Positions 18,566-28,180 of a stretch of DNA of 64,000 nucleotides are shown here, piece by piece. The notes below the pieces were generated by a model. It did not search any database. It had not been told where the DNA came from and worked only from the letters and a program-made list of their open reading frames with translations. The stretch's first letter is position 1, and each line of letters opens with the position of its first letter. A program made the position numbers and the translations under genes. Source of the DNA: Aliiglaciecola sp. 3_MG-2023 (lineage in GTDB: Bacteria > Pseudomonadota > Gammaproteobacteria > Enterobacterales > Alteromonadaceae); assembly GCF_030548205.1 (NCBI RefSeq), contig NZ_JAUORV010000001.1:248001-312000 (forward strand). The letters are read 5' to 3'.

Positions 18566-19408
18566 ATGGACGAAACTATACAAAATGGCTCAGATACGAT
18601 CGATATGATCACTGAGACAGGAATAGAGTTATCGATGACCTACGGACCAAAGCTGTTATTAGCCTTGGTGGTTTTAGTTGTCGGTTTTTGGGTCATTGGC
18701 ATCATTTTAAAAGGAATAGATAAAGCACTAGCTGGCGCTAAAGTTGATGAAACATTAAATAAGTTTTTACATAGTATAATAAGTGTCACGCTTAAATTAA
18801 TGTTAATAATCGTATTTGCATCAATGATAGGGGTAGAGACAGCATCATTAATCGCCATGCTCGGTGCAGCTGGATTAGCCATAGGTCTAGCACTACAAGG
18901 CAGTTTAGCCAATTTTGCTGGCGGGGTGCTGATCTTATTGTTTAAACCGTTTAAATCTGGAGATGTGATTGAAGCTCAGGGTTTTTTGGGGACCGTCAAA
19001 GAGATACAGATTTTTAATACTATTGTGCTGACGTTGGACAATAGAAGAGTAGTTATCCCTAATTCATTGCTGTCTAACGGTTGTGTAACTAACTTATTTT
19101 GTGAAGAAACTCGTCGTGTAGATGTCACTTTTGGGATCAGTTACGATGATGATATTGGCAAAGTAAAACAGATACTAAAAGAGGTAATAAGCGCGGATGA
19201 ACGTATTTTAACTGATCCAGAAATGGAAATTTATGTATCTGCACATGCCGATAGCTCTATCAATATATTGACCCGTTGTTGGGTTAAAAGTGAAGACTAT
19301 TGGCCTGTACATTTTGGATTGCATGAAAAAGTGAAATACGCATTTGATGAGAACGATATCACAATTCCTTTCCCACAAAGGGATGTGCATTTATTCCAAG
19401 CCAAATAA
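18566..19408 (+). CDS. MscS-family small-conductance mechanosensitive channel
   Basis: An inner-membrane channel of about 280 residues that opens under membrane tension to relieve osmotic downshock. Three membrane segments are visible: LLLALVVLVVGFWVIGIIL, a second near residue 75, and the pore-lining TM3 with the Gly/Ala pattern AMLGAAGLAIGLALQGSLAN. The beta domain follows (FKSGDVIEAQGFLGTVKEI, then RRVVIPNS), then the C-terminal domain ending FPQRDVHLF. The frame extends to a TTG at 18512; the ATG at 18566 gives a standard MscS length and is preferred. Confidence 0.93.
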   Translation: MDETIQNGSDTIDMITETGIELSMTYGPKLLLALVVLVVGFWVIGIILKGIDKALAGAKVDETLNKFLHSIISVTLKLMLIIVFASMIGVETASLIAMLGAAGLAIGLALQGSLANFAGGVLILLFKPFKSGDVIEAQGFLGTVKEIQIFNTIVLTLDNRRVVIPNSLLSNGCVTNLFCEETRRVDVTFGISYDDDIGKVKQILKEVISADERILTDPEMEIYVSAHADSSINILTRCWVKSEDYWPVHFGLHEKVKYAFDENDITIPFPQRDVHLFQAK

Positions 19409-19452
19409 ATTAACGAGGGTTATTTCAAACCTAGATTAAACACTCCCAATTT

Positions 19453-19476
19453 ACGGATACTTAACTAAGTATCCGT
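19453..19476. repeat. Perfect inverted repeat at the end of hldE
   Basis: ACGGATACTTA and its complement TAAGTATCCGT are separated by two bases. The palindrome covers the last codons and stop of hldE, where it converges with the MscS gene. There is no T-run on either side, so it is only a weak candidate for a bidirectional terminator. Confidence 0.4.
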
Positions 19477-20892
19477 GGATTGTACAATGGTGTTTATAAT
19501 ACTAGTGGTGGAAACACCATCTTCAAAATTAAGCACTTTCACTTCCCCACCATTTGCAATGACTTGCTTGCCACCAGCAATTTCAGAAACTTTATAGTCC
19601 CCTCCTTTGACTAGCACATCGGGTAATAACTCGCTGATCAATCGCTCAGGGGTATCTTCATTAAATTCCACTACCCAATAAACCGACGCTAAGCCAGCTA
19701 GAACTGACATGCGCCGATTAACATTGTTCACAGGTCTACCAGGGCCTTTCAATTCGCGAACGGAATTATCGGAATTAACCGCCACTATTAACTTATCACC
19801 GAGTTGTGCAGCATTTTCTAAATAGGAAACGTGACCTGCATGGAGAATATCAAAACAACCATTGGTCATGACGATTTTGTCACCACTGCGCTTTGCGCTT
19901 TGAACGGCAATAGACAGCTGTTGTTGAGTCATAACACCGCGGCCATAATGCTCTACCTTCTCCACAGCTTGTCGCAACTCTGAACTGCTTACGGTTGAAG
20001 TTCCTAGCTTACCAACTACGATGCTAGCGGCGGTATTAGCAAGGAAACTTGCCTCGGAAAAACTGCAACCAGCAGCAATGGCCACAGACAAAGTGGAAAT
20101 AACGGTGTCGCCAGCCCCTGTGACGTCATACACTTCTTTTGCTTTGGCGGGGAAATGGGTTTCATCCTGATCAGACTGCAGCAGCGTCATGCCATTTTCC
20201 GAGCGTGTCAGTAAAAATGCATCCAAATTCAAGTTGGAGATCAGCTTCTGAGCCTTCTCCACCAGTATACTTTCATCATCGCACTGCCCCACTATAGCTT
20301 CGAACTCCCCCATGTTGGGTGTCAGCAAAGTAGCGCCAGAATACTTTTCGAAATCTTCACCTTTAGGATCGACAACCACGGGAACGTTATGCTGTTTAGC
20401 CAGGGCGATTAAGGTTTTTACCTCACTCAATGCACCTTTCGCATAATCGGATAATATAACCAAATCGGCATTCTCAAGGTGTTGTGTAAAACGCTCTTGC
20501 AATGATGTTTTATCTACTTGCGCAAAACTTTTTTCAAAATCTAAGCGAATTAATTGTTGATTACGACTTAACACCCTAAGTTTAGTGATGGTATCAAATT
20601 CAGATATTTGACAGAAATCACACAAAACCCCTAATGAGTTTAGGCTGCGCTGTAGAATTTGTGCAGACTCATCCTGCCCTGTCATGCCCAATAATGTCAC
20701 TTTAGCGCCCAAGGCGGCCACATTCATCGCGACATTTGCCGCCCCTCCAGGTCTATCTTCGATATCACGAATTGCCACGACTGGCACTGGTGCTTCTGGA
20801 GAAATGCGGCCTGTAGGACCATTCCAATATCGGTCAAGCATAACATCGCCCACGACTAAGATGCGACATTGTGAAAAATCAGGTAACAGCAT
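19465..20892 (-). CDS. hldE: Bifunctional heptose 7-phosphate kinase / heptose 1-phosphate adenylyltransferase
   Basis: A 475-residue cytoplasmic enzyme making ADP-heptose for the LPS inner core: the kinase phosphorylates D-glycero-beta-D-manno-heptose 7-phosphate and the second domain adenylates the 1-phosphate. The PfkB-type kinase domain (about 1-318) shows [11 protein letters not shown] near 50 and DVTGAGDTV near 263. The nucleotidyltransferase domain (about 344-475) has [16 protein letters not shown] with the HxGH motif and later VLVKGGDY. Full length compared with E. coli HldE (477). A UDP-sugar-independent housekeeping gene, not part of the XrtA locus. Confidence 0.97.
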   Translation of the reverse strand: MLLPDFSQCRILVVGDVMLDRYWNGPTGRISPEAPVPVVAIRDIEDRPGGAANVAMNVAALGAKVTLLGMTGQDESAQILQRSLNSLGVLCDFCQISEFDTITKLRVLSRNQQLIRLDFEKSFAQVDKTSLQERFTQHLENADLVILSDYAKGALSEVKTLIALAKQHNVPVVVDPKGEDFEKYSGATLLTPNMGEFEAIVGQCDDESILVEKAQKLISNLNLDAFLLTRSENGMTLLQSDQDETHFPAKAKEVYDVTGAGDTVISTLSVAIAAGCSFSEASFLANTAASIVVGKLGTSTVSSSELRQAVEKVEHYGRGVMTQQQLSIAVQSAKRSGDKIVMTNGCFDILHAGHVSYLENAAQLGDKLIVAVNSDNSVRELKGPGRPVNNVNRRMSVLAGLASVYWVVEFNEDTPERLISELLPDVLVKGGDYKVSEIAGGKQVIANGGEVKVLNFEDGVSTTSIINTIVQSTDT

Positions 20893-20957
20893 AAACCTAT
20901 TCCGTACTTAAAATGAATTACCTGAATTATACTGAAGTTGCAGGGAATTGCTTTACT

Positions 20958-21620
20958 CTAAATAACAAAATAGTAAATCGCGAAATAATGGCATGCGCAG
21001 CCAGCAATAACAAAAAGATGCCAAATCGCATGGGTAAATGCTAAATGTTTTTTAACATAAAAAATCACGCCAATACTAAAAAACAGCCCTCCCGACAAAA
21101 GTAACAGTAGACCGTAAGTGGCTAGGTTTTGGTATAAAGGGTAAATTAAAATAATCGATAACCAGCCCATCACCAAATAGGTAATCACCGACACTTTAGG
21201 AAAACGGTGGCGTACAAAACACTTAAACACCACCCCAAAAATTGCAATTGACCAGATAACCCCTGTGGATATCCAGCCTATCCATCCGCCAATACTAATA
21301 GCCAAAATAGGCGTGTAAGTACCCGCTATCAATAAATAAATTGCACTATGGTCTAACAGTTTGAAAAATTGTTTAGCTTGGCTTCCCCTTACCCAGTGAT
21401 AAATTGTGGAAGACAAAAACATAATGGTTAAACTTGCGCCATAAACCGCAGATGCGGTGACAGATGTTGCTGTGTCGCTTCTCAAGACAAGATATACTAA
21501 GCCAACTATAGCGAAAATTAAGCCAATACCGTGACTCACGACATTCATCACTTCTTCTTTCACAGAATAAGCCTGATGGGATGTATTGAATAGTGGAACG
21601 GGTTTCACATTAATTTCCAC
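20958..21620 (-). CDS. Hemolysin III / PAQR family membrane protein (YqfA/TrhA-like)
   Basis: A 220-residue protein with seven predicted membrane segments, in the bacterial hemolysin III branch of the PAQR superfamily. The conserved N-terminal block EEVMNVVSHGIGL and STIYHWVR carry the family's Ser/His residues, FKLLDHSAIYLLIAGTYTP is the central signature, and AIWHLFVIAGCACHYFA holds the C-terminal His residues. Start GTG. Despite the name, cytolytic activity is not assumed; related E. coli proteins are implicated in membrane energetics. It stands between hldE and a divergent small gene. Confidence 0.92.
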   Translation of the reverse strand: MEINVKPVPLFNTSHQAYSVKEEVMNVVSHGIGLIFAIVGLVYLVLRSDTATSVTASAVYGASLTIMFLSSTIYHWVRGSQAKQFFKLLDHSAIYLLIAGTYTPILAISIGGWIGWISTGVIWSIAIFGVVFKCFVRHRFPKVSVITYLVMGWLSIILIYPLYQNLATYGLLLLLSGGLFFSIGVIFYVKKHLAFTHAIWHLFVIAGCACHYFAIYYFVI

Positions 21621-21693
21621 ACAAAAACTTTTGGGGAGTTAAGTCTACCCATTGAGCGTACACTTGTACACTGAAAAAATAAATAAGGATTGC

Positions 21694-22056
21694 ATGGCTG
21701 ATACAAAATGGTTTATTTACGTGGTCGAAAACCGTTTAGGAATGACCTATTGTGGAATTTGCACTGATTTAGCTCGGCGCTTCCATGAACATGCGAGCAA
21801 CTCAAAGCGTTGTGCGAAAGCGCTAAGGGGAAAAGGCCCTTTAAAACTCAAATTTGCAGCCCAAATGGAGGGGCATTCTAATGCTTTAAAAACCGAATAC
21901 TGGTTCAAAAAACAAAGCAAGACGGCTAAATTGAAAATCATCAACGGCGAGGTAAATCTTCCCTCTAATCCAATCAAAGTGTCACCAATCCAGCTTCAGA
22001 ATCTGCAATCTACAGTAGAAGAGAGGATCTCAAAAAACGCCTCGTCAGAAAACTAA
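21694..22056 (+). CDS. GIY-YIG domain protein (YhbQ/UPF0213-like)
   Basis: A protein of about 120 residues with a GIY-YIG nuclease-like domain: WFIYVVENRLGMTYCGICTD is the degenerate GIY...YIG pair, and RRFHEH with the following basic helices matches the UPF0213 family. The ATG at 21694 has AAGGA seven bases upstream and starts the domain directly; a longer frame to 21652 has no ribosome site. The C-terminal 40 residues are a polar tail. Cellular role not established. Confidence 0.85.
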   Translation: MADTKWFIYVVENRLGMTYCGICTDLARRFHEHASNSKRCAKALRGKGPLKLKFAAQMEGHSNALKTEYWFKKQSKTAKLKIINGEVNLPSNPIKVSPIQLQNLQSTVEERISKNASSEN

Positions 22057-22072
22057 CCTAAAGACGAATTAT

Positions 22073-22975
22073 TTAAGTAAATAATCCGCTAACGATCAAC
22101 GCCAGACCAACACTAAGCACCATTTCAATACTGGCTACACCCACATTGTGTTGCTGTTCGACTTCTTGCGCTAGGTTTAATCCGGCTAATATGATTTTTT
22201 TAGCCACAATAACTAAAACCAACAACATCAGGGTTAAGCCCATGCCCACAATTAGCCAACCAGTCAAATTGCTAACGTAACCTTGCGGGGTGTAAATTAA
22301 TAGGCTGCTACTTGCAGACACCACTATTGCTGTGGCGAGTAAATTACCGGAATGTTGAACCGCAACAGCCAATTGGCCTTTCGCAATGGTTTGTTGAAAA
22401 GTATTGCTTTGGCTTAGAGCTAAAAAGCGTCGTTCATAGATCCGCGTGCGCAACAATAATATGGCTTGGGTAACGATAAACCCCGATATAACGGCGAACA
22501 ATGCATTTAGATCAGTACCAATTACCCACAACATAACGTTGCTGACTATCAAAGCGGTAGACACCGAACTCGCAGCATCGACAATGGCAACACTGGTATT
22601 GCGATCTTTAATCATCGCTTCTTTGTTAATACGATTAAGGATAATTTTGTCGTTTAAAATGCGGCCAATTTTAATCAATAAAATACCAACTAAGCCGTAC
22701 AACAACATACTCATTGCTGCTTCTTCAAAACCATTGGTATCAGAACTGGCTGCCGCGGCTGATAATACAAGACACAGTGCTAACATTCGTCCAGCAACAC
22801 TGATCCCAAATGCAATATTATCCTGAGAGCCGAGCTCCTCTGTTGTGCTCACTGAAGCCATTTTCCCAGACATCAGCCTCAAGGCATATAACAGACAAAT
22901 GGCAATGCAAATATCAATTCCAAGATAAAACCAAGTTTCAGGTAATAATGGCACCAAATTAACCAAATCTTGCAT
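22073..22975 (-). CDS. DUF350 family integral membrane protein
   Basis: A 300-residue inner-membrane protein with about eight hydrophobic segments arranged as repeated DUF350 units (two segments each, with Gly/Ala-rich helices such as GISVAGRMLALCLVLSAAAA and GLTLMLLVLVIVAKKIILAGLN). Function of the family is unknown. The frame opens at a TTG at 22981, but an ATG two codons in, at 22975, is more likely. It is convergent with the GIY-YIG gene (16 bp apart) and divergent from glnE. Confidence 0.8.
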   Translation of the reverse strand: MQDLVNLVPLLPETWFYLGIDICIAICLLYALRLMSGKMASVSTTEELGSQDNIAFGISVAGRMLALCLVLSAAAASSDTNGFEEAAMSMLLYGLVGILLIKIGRILNDKIILNRINKEAMIKDRNTSVAIVDAASSVSTALIVSNVMLWVIGTDLNALFAVISGFIVTQAILLLRTRIYERRFLALSQSNTFQQTIAKGQLAVAVQHSGNLLATAIVVSASSSLLIYTPQGYVSNLTGWLIVGMGLTLMLLVLVIVAKKIILAGLNLAQEVEQQHNVGVASIEMVLSVGLALIVSGLFT

Positions 22976-23077
22976 AAACAATTATTCCAAACTGCAGGGT
23001 GTCGAAAAGCAATATTAACAGTTAAACGTCAAAAACAAATTAAAAGTTCAGAATTAGCAACGAATTAACTTAACCTA

Positions 23078-26029
23078 TTGATTGTACCGACACATGATAT
23101 AGCATTGGCAATTAAGAATTATCAAGACGACTCAAAATTGGCTGCAATCATTATGAATACATCTTTCCCATTACTCACTAGCACCGCCGATAAATATTGG
23201 CAGCAATTATGCGAAATATCGTCTATCGAGGAACAGCCGGAACCCATTCAAACACAAATAAAACGACTCCTTGGTTTAAGTGACTTCATCCGAGACACCG
23301 TGTTATCTGATCCGTTAAAACTTCCCCCGTTGATCGAAACCCTAACGAATCCAAGACAAAATATTGATTACCAGAAAGAATTAACGACTCAACTTGAAAA
23401 GGTGTCAACTGAGGCCGAGTTACTGGATTGTTTACGTATATTTCGCAAACAGCACATGGTGGCAATCGCAGCGCTGGATTTATTAAACCTGCAATCTATA
23501 GAACACTCTTTGACGGTAACCTCTGAATTAGCGGATGTCCTCATAAAGGGCACGTATTTTTGGTTGTACGAGCATTTTTGCGCCCGTTATGGCACGCCAA
23601 TGGGTGAGTTCGGCCCCCAACCTCTATTAATACTGGGGATGGGTAAACTTGGTGGCAAAGAACTCAACTTTTCGTCCGATATCGATCTGATTTTTTGCTA
23701 TCCAAGCAAAGGGGAAATTGAGAACGGTAAAAAAACCTTAGAGCACCAACAGTTTTTTAATCGTCTAGCACAACGCATTATTCACGCCCTTCATCATACC
23801 AACCAGCAAGGACAGGTATTTCGTGTGGATATGCGATTACGCCCGTTGGGTGAAAGTGGTCCACTGGTTATGCACATGGCCGCGTTTGAAGATTATTATC
23901 AAGAGCAGGGCCGAGAATGGGAACGCTATGCCATGGTCAAAGCGCGTATCCTAAATGATCAATCTGAATACGCTGAGGAACTACATAACATACTCAAACC
24001 ATTTATTTACCGACGTTACCTAGACTACAGCGCCATCGATTCCCTCAGAGAAATGAAATCCTTGATCAATCAAGAAGTCAGACGTCGAGGTTTAACCAAT
24101 AATATTAAACTAGGTTCAGGCGGGATCCGTGAAGTAGAGTTTATTGCCCAAAGTTTCCAACTCATAAAAGGCGGCCGGGAACCACGATTGCAATTTCCTA
24201 GCATCCTATACACTCTTGCCCAATTAACTGAGCTAGATCTGCTGCCTGAAGAAGAGTATTTGCAGTTGAAGAAAAGCTACTTGTTTTTACGTAAAGTAGA
24301 GCATTGTTTGCAGCAATTTGCTGATAAACAAACCCAAGTACTGCCAGATACGCCGTTAGATCAAGCGCGCTTAAGTGCGGTAATGAATTGTGACGATTAT
24401 TGCCAATTGCAGCAACAGTTGAATGAGCATAGCAGTTGGATTAATCAACAATTTCAAATGCTAATTGGCGACAATTCTAATGAAAATGAAGCACAAGATA
24501 TGACACAAACGAGTGCGTTTGTAGATGCTTGGAAGTTGGATTTAACACCACAAGAAATTTCCGATTTATTTACTCAAGTGGCGTCGAAAGAGACATCAGA
24601 ATCACTTGCTCATCACATCCTAGAATTGAAAAGTTCGGTAGAGAAAAAACACCCCTCGCCTAAGGCAATCGTTGCGCTGAACACATTAGTGCCGCAATTA
24701 TTAGCAAGTATTATCTGTTTAGATGAGAGCAATTTAGATGGTAGCGAACTATCCGTTTTACTAGATAGAATTGCCCACATTCTGTTGACCGTGTTAAGAC
24801 GAACAACCTATCTACAGTTACTCGTAGAGAATCAAGGTGCGCAACAACAACTAGTGAGATTGTGTCATGCTAGCCCATGGATAGCGGAGCAAATAGCCAA
24901 ATACCCAATTCTATTAGATGAATTACTTAACCCTGTGCTGCTTTATCATCCCACAGAGCTAAAAGAGTACCCAGATGAATTGCGCCAATCATTGTTGCGA
25001 GTGGAACCCGATGATCTAGAGCTACAGATGGAAACCCTTCGTCAATTCAAACAAATTCAGCAGCTAAAAATTGCAGCAGCAGATGTCACTGGTGTATTGC
25101 CAATAATGAAGGTCAGTGATCACCTTACCTTTTTGGCTGAGGCAATTATCAATGAAGTGGTGAATATGGCGTGGGAGCAAATGAAACAAAAGTACGGCAT
25201 TCCTGACGGGAGTTCGGACCAAAATAAAAAGTTTGCCGTCATCGGATACGGCAAGTTAGGCGGAATAGAGCTAGGTTATGGGTCAGATTTAGATTTAGTA
25301 TTTGTCCACCAATGTGATTCACAAATTACCACTAATGGCAAAAAATCAATCGAAGCTAACCAGTTTTATACCAAACTAGCCCAACGCATTATGCATTTGT
25401 TTATGACCAAGACCCCATCAGGCCAATTGTATGAAATAGATATGCGCTTGCGCCCTTCCGGTAATGCAGGTTTGTTAGTATGCCACGTAAATGGGTTTGA
25501 ACAGTATCAATTGCAAGAAGCGTGGACCTGGGAGCATCAAGCATTAGTTCGCGCAAGAGTCGTGATTGGCAGTCCAGAGCTCACCCAGCATATTGAAGCA
25601 ATCAGACGGGACGTTTTATGCAAACCTCGAGATATAGAAACTCTGCAACAAGATGTGACTAGCATGCGACACAAAATGCGAGAGCATTTAAACAAGGGCA
25701 ACGAAAACTGGCTGGACGTAAAACAAGATGCCGGAGCAATGGCTGACATAGAGTTTTTAGTGCAGTTTTGGGTACTCAAGAATGCCCAACATTGTCCTAA
25801 AATGGTAGATTGGTCAGATAACGTTAGATTACTGCAACAGTTATGCTCAGCCAATTACATTAGTGCTGATGATAAAACGCGATTAACAGAAGCTTACCTT
25901 GATTATCGTAACCGCTCACATCGATTAACCCTATTAGAAAAAGATAACCTGGTTGATAAAAGCCAATATTCAGAGCATCAAAAGAATGTAAAAGCAATTT
26001 GGGAAACCACATTTGAGCAACCCAGTTAA
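23078..26029 (+). CDS. glnE: Glutamine synthetase adenylyltransferase / adenylyl-removing enzyme
   Basis: A 983-residue bifunctional enzyme that adenylylates and deadenylylates glutamine synthetase in response to PII and glutamine. Two nucleotidyltransferase domains are visible, GMGKLGGKELNFSSDIDLIF near residue 185 and GYGKLGGIELGYGSDLDLVF near residue 722, each with a following RVDMRLRP or EIDMRLRP block and GlnD-type helical domains. Full length for the family (about 950). The start is uncertain: the frame begins with TTG at 23078 without a clear ribosome site, and the next ATG is at 23153. Runs alone on the plus strand. Confidence 0.96.
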   Translation: MIVPTHDIALAIKNYQDDSKLAAIIMNTSFPLLTSTADKYWQQLCEISSIEEQPEPIQTQIKRLLGLSDFIRDTVLSDPLKLPPLIETLTNPRQNIDYQKELTTQLEKVSTEAELLDCLRIFRKQHMVAIAALDLLNLQSIEHSLTVTSELADVLIKGTYFWLYEHFCARYGTPMGEFGPQPLLILGMGKLGGKELNFSSDIDLIFCYPSKGEIENGKKTLEHQQFFNRLAQRIIHALHHTNQQGQVFRVDMRLRPLGESGPLVMHMAAFEDYYQEQGREWERYAMVKARILNDQSEYAEELHNILKPFIYRRYLDYSAIDSLREMKSLINQEVRRRGLTNNIKLGSGGIREVEFIAQSFQLIKGGREPRLQFPSILYTLAQLTELDLLPEEEYLQLKKSYLFLRKVEHCLQQFADKQTQVLPDTPLDQARLSAVMNCDDYCQLQQQLNEHSSWINQQFQMLIGDNSNENEAQDMTQTSAFVDAWKLDLTPQEISDLFTQVASKETSESLAHHILELKSSVEKKHPSPKAIVALNTLVPQLLASIICLDESNLDGSELSVLLDRIAHILLTVLRRTTYLQLLVENQGAQQQLVRLCHASPWIAEQIAKYPILLDELLNPVLLYHPTELKEYPDELRQSLLRVEPDDLELQMETLRQFKQIQQLKIAAADVTGVLPIMKVSDHLTFLAEAIINEVVNMAWEQMKQKYGIPDGSSDQNKKFAVIGYGKLGGIELGYGSDLDLVFVHQCDSQITTNGKKSIEANQFYTKLAQRIMHLFMTKTPSGQLYEIDMRLRPSGNAGLLVCHVNGFEQYQLQEAWTWEHQALVRARVVIGSPELTQHIEAIRRDVLCKPRDIETLQQDVTSMRHKMREHLNKGNENWLDVKQDAGAMADIEFLVQFWVLKNAQHCPKMVDWSDNVRLLQQLCSANYISADDKTRLTEAYLDYRNRSHRLTLLEKDNLVDKSQYSEHQKNVKAIWETTFEQPS

Positions 26030-26067
26030 ATCTGCAGATTTAGATTAAATGCTTGTTGATAACATTG

Positions 26068-26679
26068 TTATTCAAGCAAATAACAATTCTTTAGAACATA
26101 ATCATTGGTTTCTTGAGTAACAATCATTGAGCGCTGTTTAGGGCAAATATAGGCTTTAACCTCCTTTTCAAAACTGCCATTCACTGCGCTGGCAATTTCG
26201 GCCATTGAGCCGGTAATGGTATCGTCTAATTGAAACTGACTTTTGATAATAAAATCTTTATCCAGCTCCCATAATACTTGCATCCCCTCAGATTGCGCAT
26301 AATTAGTGATGGCTTCTCGCAGAGTACTGCCCGCGCGGAAACTCCGATATTTATGCTCCCCTACCCACCTAGAATTAATATTACTCTGAATACTTACCAT
26401 CTTTCGCAAACGTTGCTCTAAGGGCTCTTTAGGAGGATTAACCGGCAAAACAAAGTCACCGATGTCATCTTCAAACGGTTTTGAGGAAGACATTCTATAG
26501 GCCGCATAAAAATCCGTCATGCCTTGGGACACACTTTTTTGTTCAGACTTTCCTTCAGGTTTGGGACTAGACATATTGAAACGTTGTAAATTAAGCACGA
26601 TGGCAGCGATAATAATTAACGCTATCGCTAAGCCAATGTGTCTAGCCCAAAACAAAAAGTTAGATGTTTTTTTGCTCAT
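26068..26679 (-). CDS. TcpQ-domain membrane-anchored protein
   Basis: A protein of about 203 residues with one N-terminal membrane anchor (IGLAIALIIIAAIVLNL) and a periplasmic part. The C-terminal third (RAGSTLREAITNYAQSEGMQ, then DDTITGSMAEIASAV) resembles the toxin-coregulated pilus Q C-terminal domain, also seen in secretin-associated proteins. There are no pilus genes nearby, so the partner is unknown. The frame extends to TTG at 26700, but ATG 26679 with GAGG eight bases upstream is preferred. It follows the acyltransferase gene by about 30 bp and may be co-transcribed. Confidence 0.75.
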   Translation of the reverse strand: MSKKTSNFLFWARHIGLAIALIIIAAIVLNLQRFNMSSPKPEGKSEQKSVSQGMTDFYAAYRMSSSKPFEDDIGDFVLPVNPPKEPLEQRLRKMVSIQSNINSRWVGEHKYRSFRAGSTLREAITNYAQSEGMQVLWELDKDFIIKSQFQLDDTITGSMAEIASAVNGSFEKEVKAYICPKQRSMIVTQETNDYVLKNCYLLE

Positions 26680-26708
26680 TTTAAGAGCCTCATTTCTCAA
26701 TTAAATCG

Positions 26709-27641
26709 CTAATCATAGAGTGAAGGATCATCCTCATTAGGACGCGTTTTAAAACGTTTATGCATCCAAAGGTATTGCTCTGGTGCTAAATTGACTAACT
26801 CTTCCACTCTCTGATTTATTCTCGCTATATCTTGTTTATCGTCCCCAGACGGGAAATGATTAAGGCCAGGGACAAACTTAACCTTATAACCATCTTTTGT
26901 GCGTATGGAAACAATAAAGACCATTTCACTATTGGAATTTTTCGCAAATAACATGGTTCCTTTGGTTGATGCCACTTCCTTTACGGCAAAAAAAGGAACG
27001 AACTCACTAAACTGACGGCCATAATCCTGATCGGGTAAATAGAAGCACACTTCTTTTTGATTTAATGCTTTAATTAACCCTTTAGCATTACGTTTATGGA
27101 TCATGTATTTGTTAGAACGTGCCCTGCCGTGATACTGCATGTATTCCATTAACGCATTATTATGTTTGCGATAAAACGCCACTGATGGATTTTTTAGACC
27201 TGCGATTCGGCAACCAAGTTCCAAATTCATATTATGAATCGCCAAACCAAACACCCCTTTGCCTTTATCTAAAATGGCCTGGACATGCTCATAACCTTCT
27301 ATTTCTGAATGTCGTCTTACTCGCCAGTCCGGCCACCACCAGCCCATACTAGATTCAAGAACCGCCATTCCGGCATACTCGATATTTTTTGCTAACATGG
27401 CTTCTCGCTGTGCTTCCGTTTTTTCTGGGAAACACAACTCAATATTACGTTTTGCCACTGCAACACGCTTTTTACCTAAGACTTTTAATAAAAAACTAAT
27501 TCCTTTGCCGATAATTACCTGCAACCGGTAGGGTAACCATGAAATGCTATAAAGTAGTCCAATACTCAACCAAACCGGCCAATATTGAGGTAATAGAAAA
27601 GACATTTTAAATGGTGGGGCTTTAACCCGAGCGTTTGACAA
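26709..27641 (-). CDS. lpxL: Lipid A biosynthesis lauroyl/acyltransferase (LpxL/HtrB type)
   Basis: A 310-residue inner-membrane acyltransferase transferring a secondary acyl chain from acyl-ACP to Kdo2-lipid IVA. The N-terminal anchor (VWLSIGLLYSISWLPYRL) precedes the family block KRVAVAKRNIELCFPEKT. The catalytic HX4E motif is in LAIHNMNLELG near residue 140, and YLPDQDYGRQFSEFVPFF is the conserved second block. The start is TTG at 27641 with GAGAGG seven bases upstream; the spacing to the YW motif agrees with E. coli LpxL. Which family member (LpxL, LpxP or LpxM role) cannot be told from sequence alone. Confidence 0.88.
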   Translation of the reverse strand: MSNARVKAPPFKMSFLLPQYWPVWLSIGLLYSISWLPYRLQVIIGKGISFLLKVLGKKRVAVAKRNIELCFPEKTEAQREAMLAKNIEYAGMAVLESSMGWWWPDWRVRRHSEIEGYEHVQAILDKGKGVFGLAIHNMNLELGCRIAGLKNPSVAFYRKHNNALMEYMQYHGRARSNKYMIHKRNAKGLIKALNQKEVCFYLPDQDYGRQFSEFVPFFAVKEVASTKGTMLFAKNSNSEMVFIVSIRTKDGYKVKFVPGLNHFPSGDDKQDIARINQRVEELVNLAPEQYLWMHKRFKTRPNEDDPSLYD

Positions 27642-28180
27642 GCGATAACCTCTCGTTTGAAATTTTCGCTATTGTAATTAACAAATGGCGCAGTTACCAA
27701 TACTGTCACTGTGAAAAGTAAGTGGCTAACACAACCAAGTCTAATAACTAACGCATGCAGATGACTAAGTGTCACGATTTCAGCCTCTAGATTTCAATCT
27801 CAAAATAAAGGTTAAAAATAAGATTAGAACGAAGAGAATGCCCATCGATTTGAGCTAGCCTTTAGATCTTTTATATATTCAGCGGTATTCAACTGCACTT
27901 CATTACTGCGAGCAGCGTATTTTTTAAATAAATTAGGACTGACTGTAAACTTTATGTTTTTTTAGGACACCGTTTACGTCAATATGCTTACTGTCTTTCG
28001 ATTTATCCTAGTTTTGCTTTTTCAATCAATTAGCAGCACTAAATAATGATATAGTTTGAGCTGAAATTGTGTTTCATTATAGTTTTAAAGGCTTGACGAA
28101 AGTTAAAAAATTGACCGTAAAAATGAGTAATTAATCTATAATTAAATTGATGGAGAACTTTATTATTAGGATCTTAGAAA
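27642..28180. other. Intergenic region upstream of the hybrid kinase
   Basis: This 539-bp divergent, AT-rich stretch has no credible gene. Near the kinase there is TTGACC (28111-28116) and TATAAT (28137-28142), but the 20-bp spacing is too long for a standard promoter. AGGA lies ten bases before the kinase start. GTAAAC and GTTTAC near 27945-27980 form a small inverted repeat of unknown meaning. Confidence 0.4.

Noticed and set aside
26065-26086. TTGTTATT/AATAACAA hairpin between glnE and the TcpQ-domain gene
   Set aside because: Eight AT-rich base pairs overlapping a stop codon with a poor T-run; not strong enough to list as a terminator.
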